Below, in pieces: positions 28,083-36,839 of a stretch of 64,000 bases of DNA. Position numbers and translations under genes: made by a program. Origin of the DNA: Roseiconus lacunae (lineage in GTDB: Bacteria; Planctomycetota; Planctomycetia; Pirellulales; Pirellulaceae); the NCBI RefSeq assembly GCF_008312935.1, contig NZ_VSZO01000010.1:186001-250000 (forward strand), read 5' to 3'. The notes beneath the pieces were generated by a model. That model saw nothing but the letters and a program-made list of their open reading frames with translations. It searched no databases and was not told the origin of the DNA. The first letter of the stretch is position 1, and the number at the start of each line of letters is the position of its first letter.

Positions 28083-28661
28083 GTGAACGTGAAACAACAA
28101 CAACGATGTTTGGTCGCCGCGACCGTCGCGTGTTTCGCCGGGGCGGTTTGGGCGGCCGTTTGGGCGGTGGCACCGTTGGAAGCACCGCCCACATTAGCGG
28201 CAATCACGCGACCGGATGTTCGGCCACCGATTCAGACCGCAGATGATGTTGATGGGGCTACGAGTGTCGGAGCCATCGATTTCTCGTTTTCGATTCAGAA
28301 ACCGCTTTACGATCCGCCGCCTCCACCACCGAAGCCTCAACAACCGGCGCGTTTTGTCCCCAAGCCGGTTAGCCGGCCGTCGGCGCCAAAACCGAAATTG
28401 AATTGGACGCTCGTTGGGACGATCATCGACCCAACACAGCGTCTCGCAATTTTGAGTGACGAGAGTGGCAAAACGGACATTCGCCGGGTTGGTGAAACCA
28501 TCGAGCTTGCCCCGCCAGGCGTCCAAGTGAAATCGATCGCGTCGGAAAAAGTCATCTTGGACGTCAATGGTGCGACATCCACGTTGCATTTAAAGAAAAC
28601 GTTGACCGCGTCTTCGGATGACCGTTCCAACGTACGGGGGAACCGGCGACGCAACCGATGA
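28083..28661 (+). CDS. GspC-like assembly protein
   Basis: A 192-residue protein starting at GTG 28083 (GTG 28089 also possible). One membrane helix (residues about 10-30) is followed by a flexible linker with a six-proline run (about residues 79-84) and many Pro-Lys pairs, then a small beta domain (LNWTLVGTIIDPTQRLAILSD and IRRVGETIELAPPGVQVKSI) that matches the homology region of GspC or PilP. In the T2SS this periplasmic domain contacts the secretin N0 domain. Its stop overlaps the next start by four bases. No PDZ domain is present. Confidence 0.78.
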   Translation: MNVKQQQRCLVAATVACFAGAVWAAVWAVAPLEAPPTLAAITRPDVRPPIQTADDVDGATSVGAIDFSFSIQKPLYDPPPPPPKPQQPARFVPKPVSRPSAPKPKLNWTLVGTIIDPTQRLAILSDESGKTDIRRVGETIELAPPGVQVKSIASEKVILDVNGATSTLHLKKTLTASSDDRSNVRGNRRRNR

Positions 28662-30073
28662 ACGAAGCGGCGATCAAAACCATCAATGATACATCGTTAA
28701 GCAACGGATGTATTGTTCGCCAGCGGTGGTCGCACTGGGAACTAAGATGCGGTCAGTCGCTTGTCGAAATACCTACCGAGACAAGTCACGCCTCAATCGC
28801 CCAAGCTCTGCGAGCCCTGAAAGAAACAGTGAGAGATGTTTCGGCACGCTGTGTTTTGGCATTACATTCGAATGAGTGCTACGGTGTCGATGCGGCAATA
28901 CCCGAAGGTGTCGATGGGAGAGACCGCACGGCGATTCGTTACGAACTTGAACGCTTGCTGCCAATTGATGCCGAAGAGTTCACTTGTGACTATCACGTGA
29001 CTGGTGATCGGAAGCAGATTTTTGCGATCGCGATTGAAACTCGGCGATGGAGCGTCCTGGTCGATGCGCTCGGTGCCGAAGGATTTGAAGTCGTCGCGAT
29101 CATTCCAGAAAGCTTGCTGATCACCCAGTCGATTATCACGCTTCCTGAACTTAAATTTCCGATCCGAATTGGGATCGTACAATCAGACGGTTGCTTTGAA
29201 ACCATCGATGTGGACGCCGACAAGCTCGTCATCCGCTGGAAGAGCTACAGTTCGGTCGAGCTTTGGAAGCGATGCTCAGATTTTGATTCCGAACGCGATG
29301 GGGGCTGGGTGATTGTTGGGCGTCATCAAGCAATGACAACTCTGGCAAACGCCAAGTCCATCTCGCGGCCTCCGTCTCATCTGATCGGGCATGCGGCACA
29401 GTTGGCATGCGAGGGAAAGCTCGCGCCGAGCCTAAATCTTCGATGCGGTGACTTGGCATCCGAAGATTCGCTTCATGCGATTCGCACGCCTTTGCGTTGG
29501 CTGGGGCTTTCCGCTGTGATTTGCCTGTTGGCCGTTTGGGCCGGTTCATGGTATCGCGGTTCACGCTACGAACGTGAGCTAGCCGCCATTGACCAGCAAC
29601 AGCGCCAGGCATTTAAAGATGCCTTCCCGCGGCAGCGCGTTCCGGTATTGCTGATGCGCACGGTTCGAAATGAGCATGCCCGGGCAATCGGTTCTCGCGG
29701 TATCCAATCGGTCAACTTGCCAATTTCGGCTGCCGCGGTCCTGCGGGACTTGTTTGACAGTCTTGAACGAGCCGGAGAGCGAGATGCGCGTTTTCGCGTG
29801 CTAGAAATGCAAATCAACGACGGCGAGTGCTCGCTAACCGTCCGGGCTGCGTCGGCGATCCAGATCGGGATACTGGCAAGTGAAATGGAGAATGTCGGAT
29901 TTCAGGTAACCCCCCCCGCGTCCGAACAAATTCCGCCAAATCAACAAGAGCCGATCGAAACCTACCAATCAACGCTCAAAGCCGAGTGGATTTCCCCAGC
30001 GAATCGTGTAGACAACTTACAGGCGACAACGAACCGATCATCCGACCGCGAGCGATCAGGAGGCGATCGATGA
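28658..30073 (+). CDS. GspL/PilM-like inner-membrane assembly protein
   Basis: A 471-residue protein. Residues about 1-260 have an actin-like, PilM/GspL-type pattern (LALHSNECYGVDAAIPEG, then RYELERLLPIDAEEFTCDYHV, a hallmark of the family). A membrane helix lies at about residues 285-305 (LGLSAVICLLAVWAGSWY), followed by a helical periplasmic part with a ferredoxin-like tail (RFRVLEMQINDGECSLTVRA). GspL recruits GspE to the membrane. ATG 28658 and its stop both overlap neighbours by four bases. Confidence 0.82.
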   Translation: MNEAAIKTINDTSLSNGCIVRQRWSHWELRCGQSLVEIPTETSHASIAQALRALKETVRDVSARCVLALHSNECYGVDAAIPEGVDGRDRTAIRYELERLLPIDAEEFTCDYHVTGDRKQIFAIAIETRRWSVLVDALGAEGFEVVAIIPESLLITQSIITLPELKFPIRIGIVQSDGCFETIDVDADKLVIRWKSYSSVELWKRCSDFDSERDGGWVIVGRHQAMTTLANAKSISRPPSHLIGHAAQLACEGKLAPSLNLRCGDLASEDSLHAIRTPLRWLGLSAVICLLAVWAGSWYRGSRYERELAAIDQQQRQAFKDAFPRQRVPVLLMRTVRNEHARAIGSRGIQSVNLPISAAAVLRDLFDSLERAGERDARFRVLEMQINDGECSLTVRAASAIQIGILASEMENVGFQVTPPASEQIPPNQQEPIETYQSTLKAEWISPANRVDNLQATTNRSSDRERSGGDR

Positions 30074-30591
30074 GTGTCGACAGCAAACGCGTCCTTGCGG
30101 TGATCGGACTGGTTGTGCTCGGCGTCATGGCTTGGTTTTCGTTGACCGATACATGGCGACGATCGCAGAAACTGTCTGAAAATAGAAGTCAGTTGACTGA
30201 ATTTCGCCGGATGCTTGACGACATCAAGACGCTCGAGAACCGACCATCGGTCGCGGCGTTACAAGTCCAAGCCGCTGATGAAATTCTAAATCGCATCTAT
30301 ACCGCCGTCGGTGAAGCGGGGTTGCCAGAGCGAATGCTGTCCACGCAAACTCCATCGGCACCGCAGCGTTTGGAACGCTCTGATTACATGTCGCAGGCGG
30401 TGACGATCAAACTGAACCGGGCAACGGTGAAGCAGGTTGTCGCTCTGTGTGATGCTCTCAAAGACGATGCGACGGGGTGTCTGGTTCGTGACCTACGATT
30501 TAGCAATCCTATGAAACAGGGAGCGCGTGAAACATGGGATTGCCAGCTGACCTTGACCCAAGTGACATTTTCTCCGAAAAGCGATTCCTAG
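30070..30591 (+). CDS. GspM-like assembly protein
   Basis: A 173-residue protein with an N-terminal membrane helix (residues about 8-28), a coiled-coil-like segment (RRSQKLSENRSQLTEFRRML) and a small alpha-beta domain (YMSQAVTIKLNRATVKQVVALCDAL) typical of GspM/PilO. It normally dimerises with GspL. ATG 30070 overlaps the upstream stop by four bases. Identification rests mostly on topology and position. Confidence 0.75.
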   Translation: MSVDSKRVLAVIGLVVLGVMAWFSLTDTWRRSQKLSENRSQLTEFRRMLDDIKTLENRPSVAALQVQAADEILNRIYTAVGEAGLPERMLSTQTPSAPQRLERSDYMSQAVTIKLNRATVKQVVALCDALKDDATGCLVRDLRFSNPMKQGARETWDCQLTLTQVTFSPKSDS

Positions 30592-30626
30592 TGCTTCGAC
30601 CATCTTAACTCTTCGGTTTCGGCTCA

Positions 30627-30689
30627 TCAGCCGACGGGCGTTAGCCCCGGTTATTGCACCGAAACCGTAGCTAACACCACGCGGCCAAT
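30627..30689 (+). repeat. Dispersed palindromic repeat, copy 3
   Basis: The sequence shares 25 identical bases (30644-30668) with copy 2 and has the same arm and loop layout. It sits between the GspM-like gene and the TPR gene at the end of the operon. Confidence 0.85.
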
Positions 30690-30790
30690 TTCGAAAACAA
30701 GTTGATGAGAAGCGATCCTGCTAGGTTTAAATCGAGATGAAACTCAAGAACGCGACGTGCATCAATCATCCGTGAGTGTCGATTCTCGGT

Positions 30791-30796
30791 AGGAGG
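30791..30796 (+). promoter_or_regulatory. Ribosome binding site favouring a TTG start
   Basis: A perfect AGGAGG stands six bases before TTG 30803. The frame also opens at GTG 30776, but that codon has no such site. Confidence 0.7.
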
Positions 30797-30802
30797 AGTA
30801 GC

Positions 30803-31690
30803 TTGCGACAGGAAAGTCGATCGACGTTGCAACCCGCAGGCGCGATGGTGCTCGCGCTTTTGTTTGCTGCGCCGATCGGATGCTCGCTTTCACGAAACGC
30901 GAATCGTGCATTGGTCCAAGTGACCTCGAAACGCGATCAGGCGAAGGCTAAACGCTTGACGCATGCCGGCATTCGCTCGCTGAATAAGCAGCACATTGAC
31001 GCGGCGGCGAAGCACTTCCGTGAGGCGATTGAAGCGGATTCGAGCTATGGCCCAGCCCATAACAATCTTGGTTTGATGCACTATGATCAAGGTAATCTTT
31101 ATCAGGCAGTGATCGCGTTTGAACATGCGCAACAGTTTTTACCGAATGCCCCAACGGTGATTTACAATTTAGCTCTCGCGCTCGAAGCGTCTGGAAGAAT
31201 TGACGAGGCACTGGAGTTGTACTATCTCGCCGTTGAAATGGATCAAGCCAACCCTCACTATCTTGGAAACCTTGTGCGTCTTCGGGTTCGTCGTGACGAA
31301 CGTGACGAAGTACTGATTCAACAATTGCAGGACTTGGTACTGATCGAAACCCGTCCCGAATGGCGACGATGGGCCGATACGCAGCTCGGCTTGGCGTTAA
31401 ATCTCGCTCTCGATCGTGGGCCGGCGACACCGGAGCTCGAATCGGCGATCAGCAACCGCCGAGAGAAACAATCGGGGGCAGCGCTGCAGGACAAGATCAT
31501 CGACCTGACGCCTGTTTCGACGGCATCGTTTGAATCAACAGACGCCCCAGATGCTCAGAGTGACGCCCACGGCACAATGCAACTGAACCCGCCGCGAAAA
31601 TCAACGCTCAATCCTGATGCGGCAGATGGCAGCTTGCCCACCCTGTCGATGGATGATCTCTCCGAAGACGCCTATTTTCGTCGCGATTGA
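30803..31690 (+). CDS. Exported TPR protein, possibly a lipoprotein
   Basis: A 295-residue protein. The TTG 30803 start is chosen for its perfect AGGAGG; the longer frame begins at GTG 30776. The N-terminus has a hydrophobic stretch (AGAMVLALLFAAPIGCSL) that could be a lipoprotein signal ending at the cysteine, although the -3 residue is proline rather than leucine. Three to four TPR units follow (AAAKHFREAIEADSSYGPAHNNLGLM, VIAFEHAQQFLPNAP, ALELYYLAVEMDQANPHYLGNL), then an acidic tail. It resembles TPR lipoproteins (PilF or Tad types) that help secretin assembly. It lies 211 bases after the GspM-like gene on the same strand. Confidence 0.88.
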   Translation: MRQESRSTLQPAGAMVLALLFAAPIGCSLSRNANRALVQVTSKRDQAKAKRLTHAGIRSLNKQHIDAAAKHFREAIEADSSYGPAHNNLGLMHYDQGNLYQAVIAFEHAQQFLPNAPTVIYNLALALEASGRIDEALELYYLAVEMDQANPHYLGNLVRLRVRRDERDEVLIQQLQDLVLIETRPEWRRWADTQLGLALNLALDRGPATPELESAISNRREKQSGAALQDKIIDLTPVSTASFESTDAPDAQSDAHGTMQLNPPRKSTLNPDAADGSLPTLSMDDLSEDAYFRRD

Positions 31691-31969
31691 TTGCGGAATT
31701 GCGGCAGTGCTTTCTAGCGCAGATTGTCCGGCTTAACCGCTCCGCTGCCGGGCGATTACTTGGTAGCTGCGAGGTAACCGACGCAAACACAACACGGTGA
31801 GTTCTGAACAAATCGAGCCGAATCACCGGTGCTTCGTTCCAGTTGTCTTTTGGGATTAACCGAATGGTGTTATTGGCCACGGTTTGCGAGCAACAATCGG
31901 AGCCATTGCCGGCGGCTGATGACTCGCGTCCGAGTTTTCAACTAAGACCGAGCCCAGAGTCGCCCCCGT

Positions 31970-33553
31970 TTAACTTGGTGACGGTCCCGCATGGCGAACC
32001 TTTTCGCTGACACCGTCGGCGTACGATTGGAAGTTGTCATGGAACAGTTTGGCCAACTTCTTTGCCGTCGCGTCATAGGCGTCGCCGTCCGCCCAGGTCT
32101 GGCGTGGGATCAAGATCTTATCCGGAACATTAGGGCACTTCGTCACCATGTTCAATCCGAAGCATGGTTCCTGCTGTAACGGCGCGTCTTTGAGTTCTCC
32201 CGCATGAATCGCATCCACGATCGCACGGGTGTACGCCAACTTCATCCGGGCCCCGACGCCATACGCACCACCACTCCATCCTGTGTTGATCAGCCAAACG
32301 TTCGTGTCGTAGCGCTGGATTCGTTCGGACAATAGCTCGGCGTATTTCCCAGGATGCCAAACTAGAAACGGTCCTCCGAAGCAGGGCGAAAACGTGGCTT
32401 CCGGTTCTGTTACACCAACTTCGGTCCCAGCGACCTTGGCGGTATAACCGCTGATAAAGTGGTACTCTGCCTGTTCGGGGGTCAAACGACTGACCGGCGG
32501 CAAGACTCCGAAGGCATCGCAGGTTAGGAAGATGACATCGGTCGGTTGCCCCGAGATACAAGGGATCTTGGCGTTGGGGATGTACTCGATCGGGTACGCG
32601 CCGCGAGTGTTTTCGGTGATCGAACTGTCGTCGAAATCGACATGGTGATCGGCCTGATCGTAGACCACGTTCTCAAGGACCGCGCCGTAGCGAAGTGCAT
32701 CGAAGATCTGCGGCTCGGCTTCACGGGTGAGGTAAATCGCTTTGGCATAGCAACCGCCTTCGATATTAAACACACCGTGATCGGTCCAGCAGTGTTCGTC
32801 ATCGCCGATCAGGCCTCGCTTCGGATCCGCCGAAAGCGTTGTTTTCCCTGTTCCAGAAAGCCCAAAGAGAACCGACGAACTATCCGTTTCTGGGTCACAG
32901 GTTGCCGAGCAGTGCATCGGCAAGACGCCGTCTTTCGGCATCAGGTAATTCATCAGCGTGAAGACCGCTTTTTTCATTTCGCCGGCATATTGGGTGCCCA
33001 AGATCACGACCTCGCGTCGTTCCAGGCTCAGGTCCACGCTGGTTTTGCTGGTCATCCCCGTGGTGTATCGGTTGGCCGGGAAAGCGCCGGCATTGATGAT
33101 CACGCAATCCGGTTCACCGAAGGTTTCCAATTCTTCGCGCGTCGGCCGTATCAGCATGTTGTGCATGAAAAGCGCATGATAGGGACGGGCACAGATCACG
33201 CGGACTTTGATCCGGTACTTCGGATCCCAGCCCGCGAAGGCGTCGAGCACATACAGGCGCTGGCGGGTATTTAGGTAGTCAATCGCGCGTTCTCGGTTGA
33301 CGCAGAAGACTTGTTCGTCAAGACCGATGTTGACGGTGCCCCACCAGACATCGTTTTCGGAGTCGGAATGTTTGACGATCCGTTTGTCTTTCGGTGAACG
33401 ACCGGTTTTATCGCCCGAGTAGGCGATCAGTGCCCCGGTATCGGCGAGCGTGGCATTTTTCTCGTACCGCAGGGCTTCCTCGTAGAGCGCGGCCGGTGAG
33501 GCATTGCGAAAGATCTTTTTGACTTCGATCTCGTACTGACTCAAATCAAACAT
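31970..33553 (-). CDS. pckA: ATP-dependent phosphoenolpyruvate carboxykinase
   Basis: A 527-residue PEP carboxykinase, which converts oxaloacetate and ATP to PEP, CO2 and ADP at the start of gluconeogenesis. The kinase-1a P-loop [15 protein letters not shown] (about residues 229-243), the metal-binding kinase-2 motif [11 protein letters not shown], the PEPCK-specific [14 protein letters not shown], the substrate-site [18 protein letters not shown] and C-terminal [15 protein letters not shown] are all present. The length matches the ATP-dependent enzyme. It is a single gene; the gap to lipA is 308 bases. Confidence 0.99.
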   Translation of the reverse strand: MFDLSQYEIEVKKIFRNASPAALYEEALRYEKNATLADTGALIAYSGDKTGRSPKDKRIVKHSDSENDVWWGTVNIGLDEQVFCVNRERAIDYLNTRQRLYVLDAFAGWDPKYRIKVRVICARPYHALFMHNMLIRPTREELETFGEPDCVIINAGAFPANRYTTGMTSKTSVDLSLERREVVILGTQYAGEMKKAVFTLMNYLMPKDGVLPMHCSATCDPETDSSSVLFGLSGTGKTTLSADPKRGLIGDDEHCWTDHGVFNIEGGCYAKAIYLTREAEPQIFDALRYGAVLENVVYDQADHHVDFDDSSITENTRGAYPIEYIPNAKIPCISGQPTDVIFLTCDAFGVLPPVSRLTPEQAEYHFISGYTAKVAGTEVGVTEPEATFSPCFGGPFLVWHPGKYAELLSERIQRYDTNVWLINTGWSGGAYGVGARMKLAYTRAIVDAIHAGELKDAPLQQEPCFGLNMVTKCPNVPDKILIPRQTWADGDAYDATAKKLAKLFHDNFQSYADGVSEKVRHAGPSPS

Positions 33554-33861
33554 GCTGCTCTCCCGATTCGAATACCGATCCCGTGTTTGGCGCCTGCGCC
33601 TGCTGAATCGCAGTCGATAACGTGCGTCTGCAATTCATGCTCGTCAACGGCCGTGATCAATCAGCGGTCCGATTTGACCTCAGGCTTAGCCGTGATTCTT
33701 CCGCACCAACCGTGATTTATACTCACCGGTTGATTGATGAACCGTTAATCTGGCTCGATGAGGCACTGATCAGCAACGCGCTGGCCACCAACGGTGGATG
33801 GTATTGCAAATCGGAAACCGACAAAAGATGCCGGTAGAAGGTTTTCGAGCTTGCCGGACGA
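33554..33861. other. Intergenic stretch without a convincing gene
   Basis: The 308 bases between lipA and pckA contain one 71-codon plus-strand frame (33622-33837) with no recognisable motif, which I do not accept as a gene. No clear terminator follows lipA. Confidence 0.5.
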
Positions 33862-34782
33862 TCAGCAGTCGGTTTCGGCCATGTCACGGGCGTGATAGCT
33901 ACTGCGGACGAACGGCCCGCTGGCAACCTTTTTGAATCCCATGCCTTTGGCAATTTCGGCGAGTTCTTCGAACTCTTCCGGTGGGACATAGCGGACGACG
34001 GGCAGGTATTTTTCGCCCGGTTGCAGGTATTGGCCTAGCGTCAAAAAGTCGACGTCGTATTCACGCAGATCGGCAAGGGCATCGAGCAGTTCCCCGCGTT
34101 CTTCGCCAAGGCCCAGCATTAGACCGCTTTTCGTTTTGACTTCGGGATCATACTCCTTGACCTTTTTCATCATGCTAAGGGTCCATGCGTATTCGCTTTT
34201 GGGGCCTCGCACGCGACGATAAAGCCGTGGGACCGTTTCCATGTTGTGGTTGAATACGGTCGGCTTTGCTTCGATCACCCGATGGAGCGACTCACGGCAA
34301 TTGACAAAATCCGGCGTGAGGACTTCTGTCGTCGCGCCGGTGCGTTCTCGAACCGCGACGACGCAACGGTAATAGTGATCGGCACCGCCGTCGGGCAAGT
34401 CATCGCGGGTGACGCTGGTGATCACTACGTGTTTGAGCCCTAAACGTGCCGCGGCTTCGGCGACGCGTTCTGGTTCGTCCGATTCGGGCAACGCCGGTGG
34501 TCGCCCGCGGTGGACGGCGCAAAATCCGCACGGACGTGTGCACACGTTGCCCAGAATCATGAACGTCGCCGTCTGCTGGCTGTAGCACTCCATCCGATTG
34601 GGACACTTCGCGTTGTCGCAAACCGTTTCCAGTTTCAACTCATCCAACAAGCCCGCCGTCATGTGGTTGGCGTTGCTTTTGGGAATCGGACGTTTCAGCC
34701 ATCGTGGCAAACGGCCACTACCGCTTAGATCGGTACCTTCGGGGATGACAGGGTCGGCGACGACAGGGAGACGAAAAGCCAT
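33862..34782 (-). CDS. lipA: Lipoyl synthase
   Basis: A 306-residue radical SAM enzyme that inserts two sulfurs into protein-bound octanoate. The auxiliary cluster motif CDNAKCPNRMEC (C-x4-C-x5-C), the radical SAM motif CTRPCGFC (C-x3-C-x2-C) and the C-terminal RSSYHA serine ligand are all intact. ATG 34782 gives the normal family length; the frame runs upstream to 34872 with unrelated residues. No lipB is adjacent. Confidence 0.98.
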   Translation of the reverse strand: MAFRLPVVADPVIPEGTDLSGSGRLPRWLKRPIPKSNANHMTAGLLDELKLETVCDNAKCPNRMECYSQQTATFMILGNVCTRPCGFCAVHRGRPPALPESDEPERVAEAAARLGLKHVVITSVTRDDLPDGGADHYYRCVVAVRERTGATTEVLTPDFVNCRESLHRVIEAKPTVFNHNMETVPRLYRRVRGPKSEYAWTLSMMKKVKEYDPEVKTKSGLMLGLGEERGELLDALADLREYDVDFLTLGQYLQPGEKYLPVVRYVPPEEFEELAEIAKGMGFKKVASGPFVRSSYHARDMAETDC

Positions 34783-35071
34783 GAACGTAAAAATCAGTGA
34801 TTTGCGTGAACCGTAGGCGAACTCTTTGCTCTGCCGTATTGTAGTGAATGGTCGGCAGGGGCAATGGGCCAATTAGGACCTCCACACTCCTACCGCCGAT
34901 AAAGACGACATCCTATGCACTAAAACCGGTGCATTGGTTCGGCAAACAACCGAGATTTTTCGGTCTGCGTTTTGAACCTTACCTGCTCGCGGAAGGATGC
35001 CCGGTTCGGGGCGATGTCCGGTTCACATGTTACCGATACAATCCCCCCACCCCCGGGAGATCGTCCATGTT

Positions 35072-35116
35072 TTAGGTAACCGTCCTGACGTGCGGTCATC
35101 GGGAGGGTTACCCTAA
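35072..35116 (+). ncRNA. Possible structured RNA element upstream of smpB
   Basis: TTAGGTAACC at 35072-35081 pairs with GGTTACCCTAA at 35106-35116 with a single bulged C, giving a ten-base stem around a 24-base loop. Such a long pairing is uncommon by chance in this window. Family unknown; it could also be a leader structure of smpB. Confidence 0.25.
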
Positions 35117-35173
35117 GAGGCAAGCACCGACGGTGATCGCGGCGGAAAGGGCCGCGAACAGCCAAACTAACCA

Positions 35174-35222
35174 GAGGACAGAGCCCCCGGAGGACAGAGT
35201 CTTTCGGGGACAGAGCCTTTCG
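35174..35222 (+). repeat. Three 16-17 bp tandem repeats upstream of smpB
   Basis: Units start at 35174, 35190 and 35207, each containing GGACAGAG followed by a CT-rich segment ending in CG. The layout resembles the 16-bp array at 22207 but the sequence differs apart from GACAG. Confidence 0.7.
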
Positions 35223-35431
35223 AGGCACGCCAAGAAGCGTCTGCTGGGACGCTCAAGGCTGCTGAGACACCCTGGGCTAACGTTGGTGGCTGATGCCTCG
35301 CACTGTCACGATTACCGCCCAACGCGGTCACCCCGAGAACGGAGTCGTTGGCATCCCCAAACTGCCGTTTGAGAGCATTGCCGCTTAGGAACAAACGACG
35401 CCCCCACGATTAGCAAACCTGCACGGCTTCC

Positions 35432-35941
35432 ATGGCGAAGAATAAAACCAAAAAGAAAAAGGGCGGAGCGGCAAAGAAGTCATCCCCGCAGATCACCGTC
35501 GTTTCGGAGAATCGTAAGGCACGTCACCGCTACGAAATTTTGGACACGATTGAGTGTGGCATGATGCTGATGGGCAGTGAGGTCAAATCGATGCGAGAGG
35601 GCAAGCTGTCTCTCGACGAAGCACACATTCGCGAAAAAGATCGCGAGTTGTGGTTATTCGGCGCTGACATTGCCCATTACAACAATGCCGGCATGTGGAA
35701 TCACGATCCACGACGCCCACGCAAACTGTTACTACATTCGGTCGAGATCAACAAGTTTTCCGGCCGTGCACATGAGCGGGGGCACACATTGATTCCGCTG
35801 AAGGTTTACTTCAATGAACGCGGAATCGCAAAATGTCTGATGGGACTGGTCAAAGGAAAGAAGCTTCACGACAAACGTGAATCACTAAAGAAACGCGATT
35901 CAGATCGTGGGCTGCAACGCGCAATGAGAGGCCGAGGCTAA
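35432..35941 (+). CDS. smpB: SsrA-binding protein SmpB
   Basis: A 169-residue SmpB, the partner of tmRNA in rescue of stalled ribosomes. Core motifs include NRKARHRYEILDTIECGMMLMGSEVKS, HIREKDRELWLFGADI, RPRKLLLH and GLVKGKKLHDKRESLKKRD. A lysine-rich N-terminal extension of about 20 residues precedes the beta-barrel. tmRNA itself is not found in the window. The ABC ATPase starts five bases after its stop. Confidence 0.98.
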   Translation: MAKNKTKKKKGGAAKKSSPQITVVSENRKARHRYEILDTIECGMMLMGSEVKSMREGKLSLDEAHIREKDRELWLFGADIAHYNNAGMWNHDPRRPRKLLLHSVEINKFSGRAHERGHTLIPLKVYFNERGIAKCLMGLVKGKKLHDKRESLKKRDSDRGLQRAMRGRG

Positions 35942-35945
35942 CCAG

Positions 35946-36683
35946 ATGGAACCGACCGAAGATCCTCAGCAACCGTCCACCGAAAACGCTACCGGCGGCG
36001 ATCCGGTGCTCGTCATCCGCGACCTGGTCAAGACGTTCGATCAACCGAGTGGTGGTCAGCTTACCGTGCTTGATATCCAATCGTTGGTGATCCGCACGGG
36101 CGAACAGTTGGCTTTGATCGGCGAAAGCGGCGGTGGCAAGACGACGTTGCTGCATCTGATTGCCGGATTGCTAACGCCGACATCTGGCAGCATCCGCGTT
36201 GCCAACATTGAAACGACGAAATTATCAGAGCAAGGTCGCGATCGATTGCGTGCCGCTTCAATCGGGTATGTCTTTCAAACGTTTAATCTGTTGCCGGCAT
36301 TTTCGGCGATCGAAAACGTCCAACTTGGCATGGCGTTCGGTAACCGGCCAGTCGACGCCGGTCGAGCCCGCGAGTTACTTGGCAAAGTCGGCCTGGCCGA
36401 TCGAGCAAATTATCGACCGAAGCAGCTTTCCGTCGGCCAACAACAACGTGTCGCAATAGCGCGGGCATTGGCCGGTCGTCCAAAACTGTTGCTCGCCGAC
36501 GAACCGACCGCCAACGTCGATCCGGCCAGCGCTGACAACGTCCTTGACTTGATCATCAATTCGTGTCGCGAAGAAGAGATTGCATTGATGATGGTCACGC
36601 ACTCGATGTCGGTGACCGAACGATTCACCCGCGTAGAAAGACTTGAATCACTAAACCGAGTCTTGCACGACGCTTCGGCCTAG
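35946..36683 (+). CDS. ABC transporter ATP-binding protein, LolD/MacB type
   Basis: A 245-residue ABC ATPase. Walker A GESGGGKTTLLH (about residue 58), Q-loop YVFQTFNLLPAFSAIENV, signature LSVGQQQRVAIARAL, Walker B LLLADEPT and switch VTHS are all present; the signature has V in place of the usual G (LSGGQ). The short single-domain form with the Q-loop LLPAF motif is typical of LolD, MacB and FtsE partners. It pairs with the permease that starts 156 bases downstream and probably drives lipoprotein or envelope-substrate movement. Confidence 0.93.
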   Translation: MEPTEDPQQPSTENATGGDPVLVIRDLVKTFDQPSGGQLTVLDIQSLVIRTGEQLALIGESGGGKTTLLHLIAGLLTPTSGSIRVANIETTKLSEQGRDRLRAASIGYVFQTFNLLPAFSAIENVQLGMAFGNRPVDAGRARELLGKVGLADRANYRPKQLSVGQQQRVAIARALAGRPKLLLADEPTANVDPASADNVLDLIINSCREEEIALMMVTHSMSVTERFTRVERLESLNRVLHDASA

Positions 36684-36839
36684 ATAGAGCGGTTGATGTA
36701 GCGTTGCTTTGCTAAGCTGACTCGGCAAGTGCACCGATTACGCTTGTGTCGCGGATACTTCTCTCGCTGATACCTCACCGCCTTCGTTGCCAACGTCGGC
36801 ACCTCACACCTTCCTCCAACGCAATTCATCGTTTGCATC

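Larger units (their letters stand above)
34783..35431. other. Long gene-free region before smpB with structured elements
   Basis: This 649-base gap is the longest without a gene. The part near 34783-34920 serves as the lipA leader. From about 35070 on, it is rich in pairing segments: a bulged 10-bp stem, three tandem 16-17 bp units and a half copy of the dispersed repeat (35271-35294). I looked for tmRNA and RNase P RNA consensus blocks and did not find them. A non-coding RNA is possible. Confidence 0.45.

Noticed and set aside
19340-31690. Type IV pilus rather than T2SS
   Set aside because: GspG-type major pseudopilin with acidic C-terminal site, a GspK lacking Glu at +5 and the single GspE-type ATPase without PilT point to T2SS.
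32546-33274. 242-codon open frame antisense to pckA
   Set aside because: A shadow of a highly conserved gene; its translation has no domain pattern.
33622-33837. 71-codon plus-strand frame between lipA and pckA
   Set aside because: No ribosome site, no motif and biased composition typical of chance frames.
34783-35431. tmRNA or RNase P RNA next to smpB
   Set aside because: None of the conserved end sequences of tmRNA nor the conserved blocks of RNase P RNA could be found.
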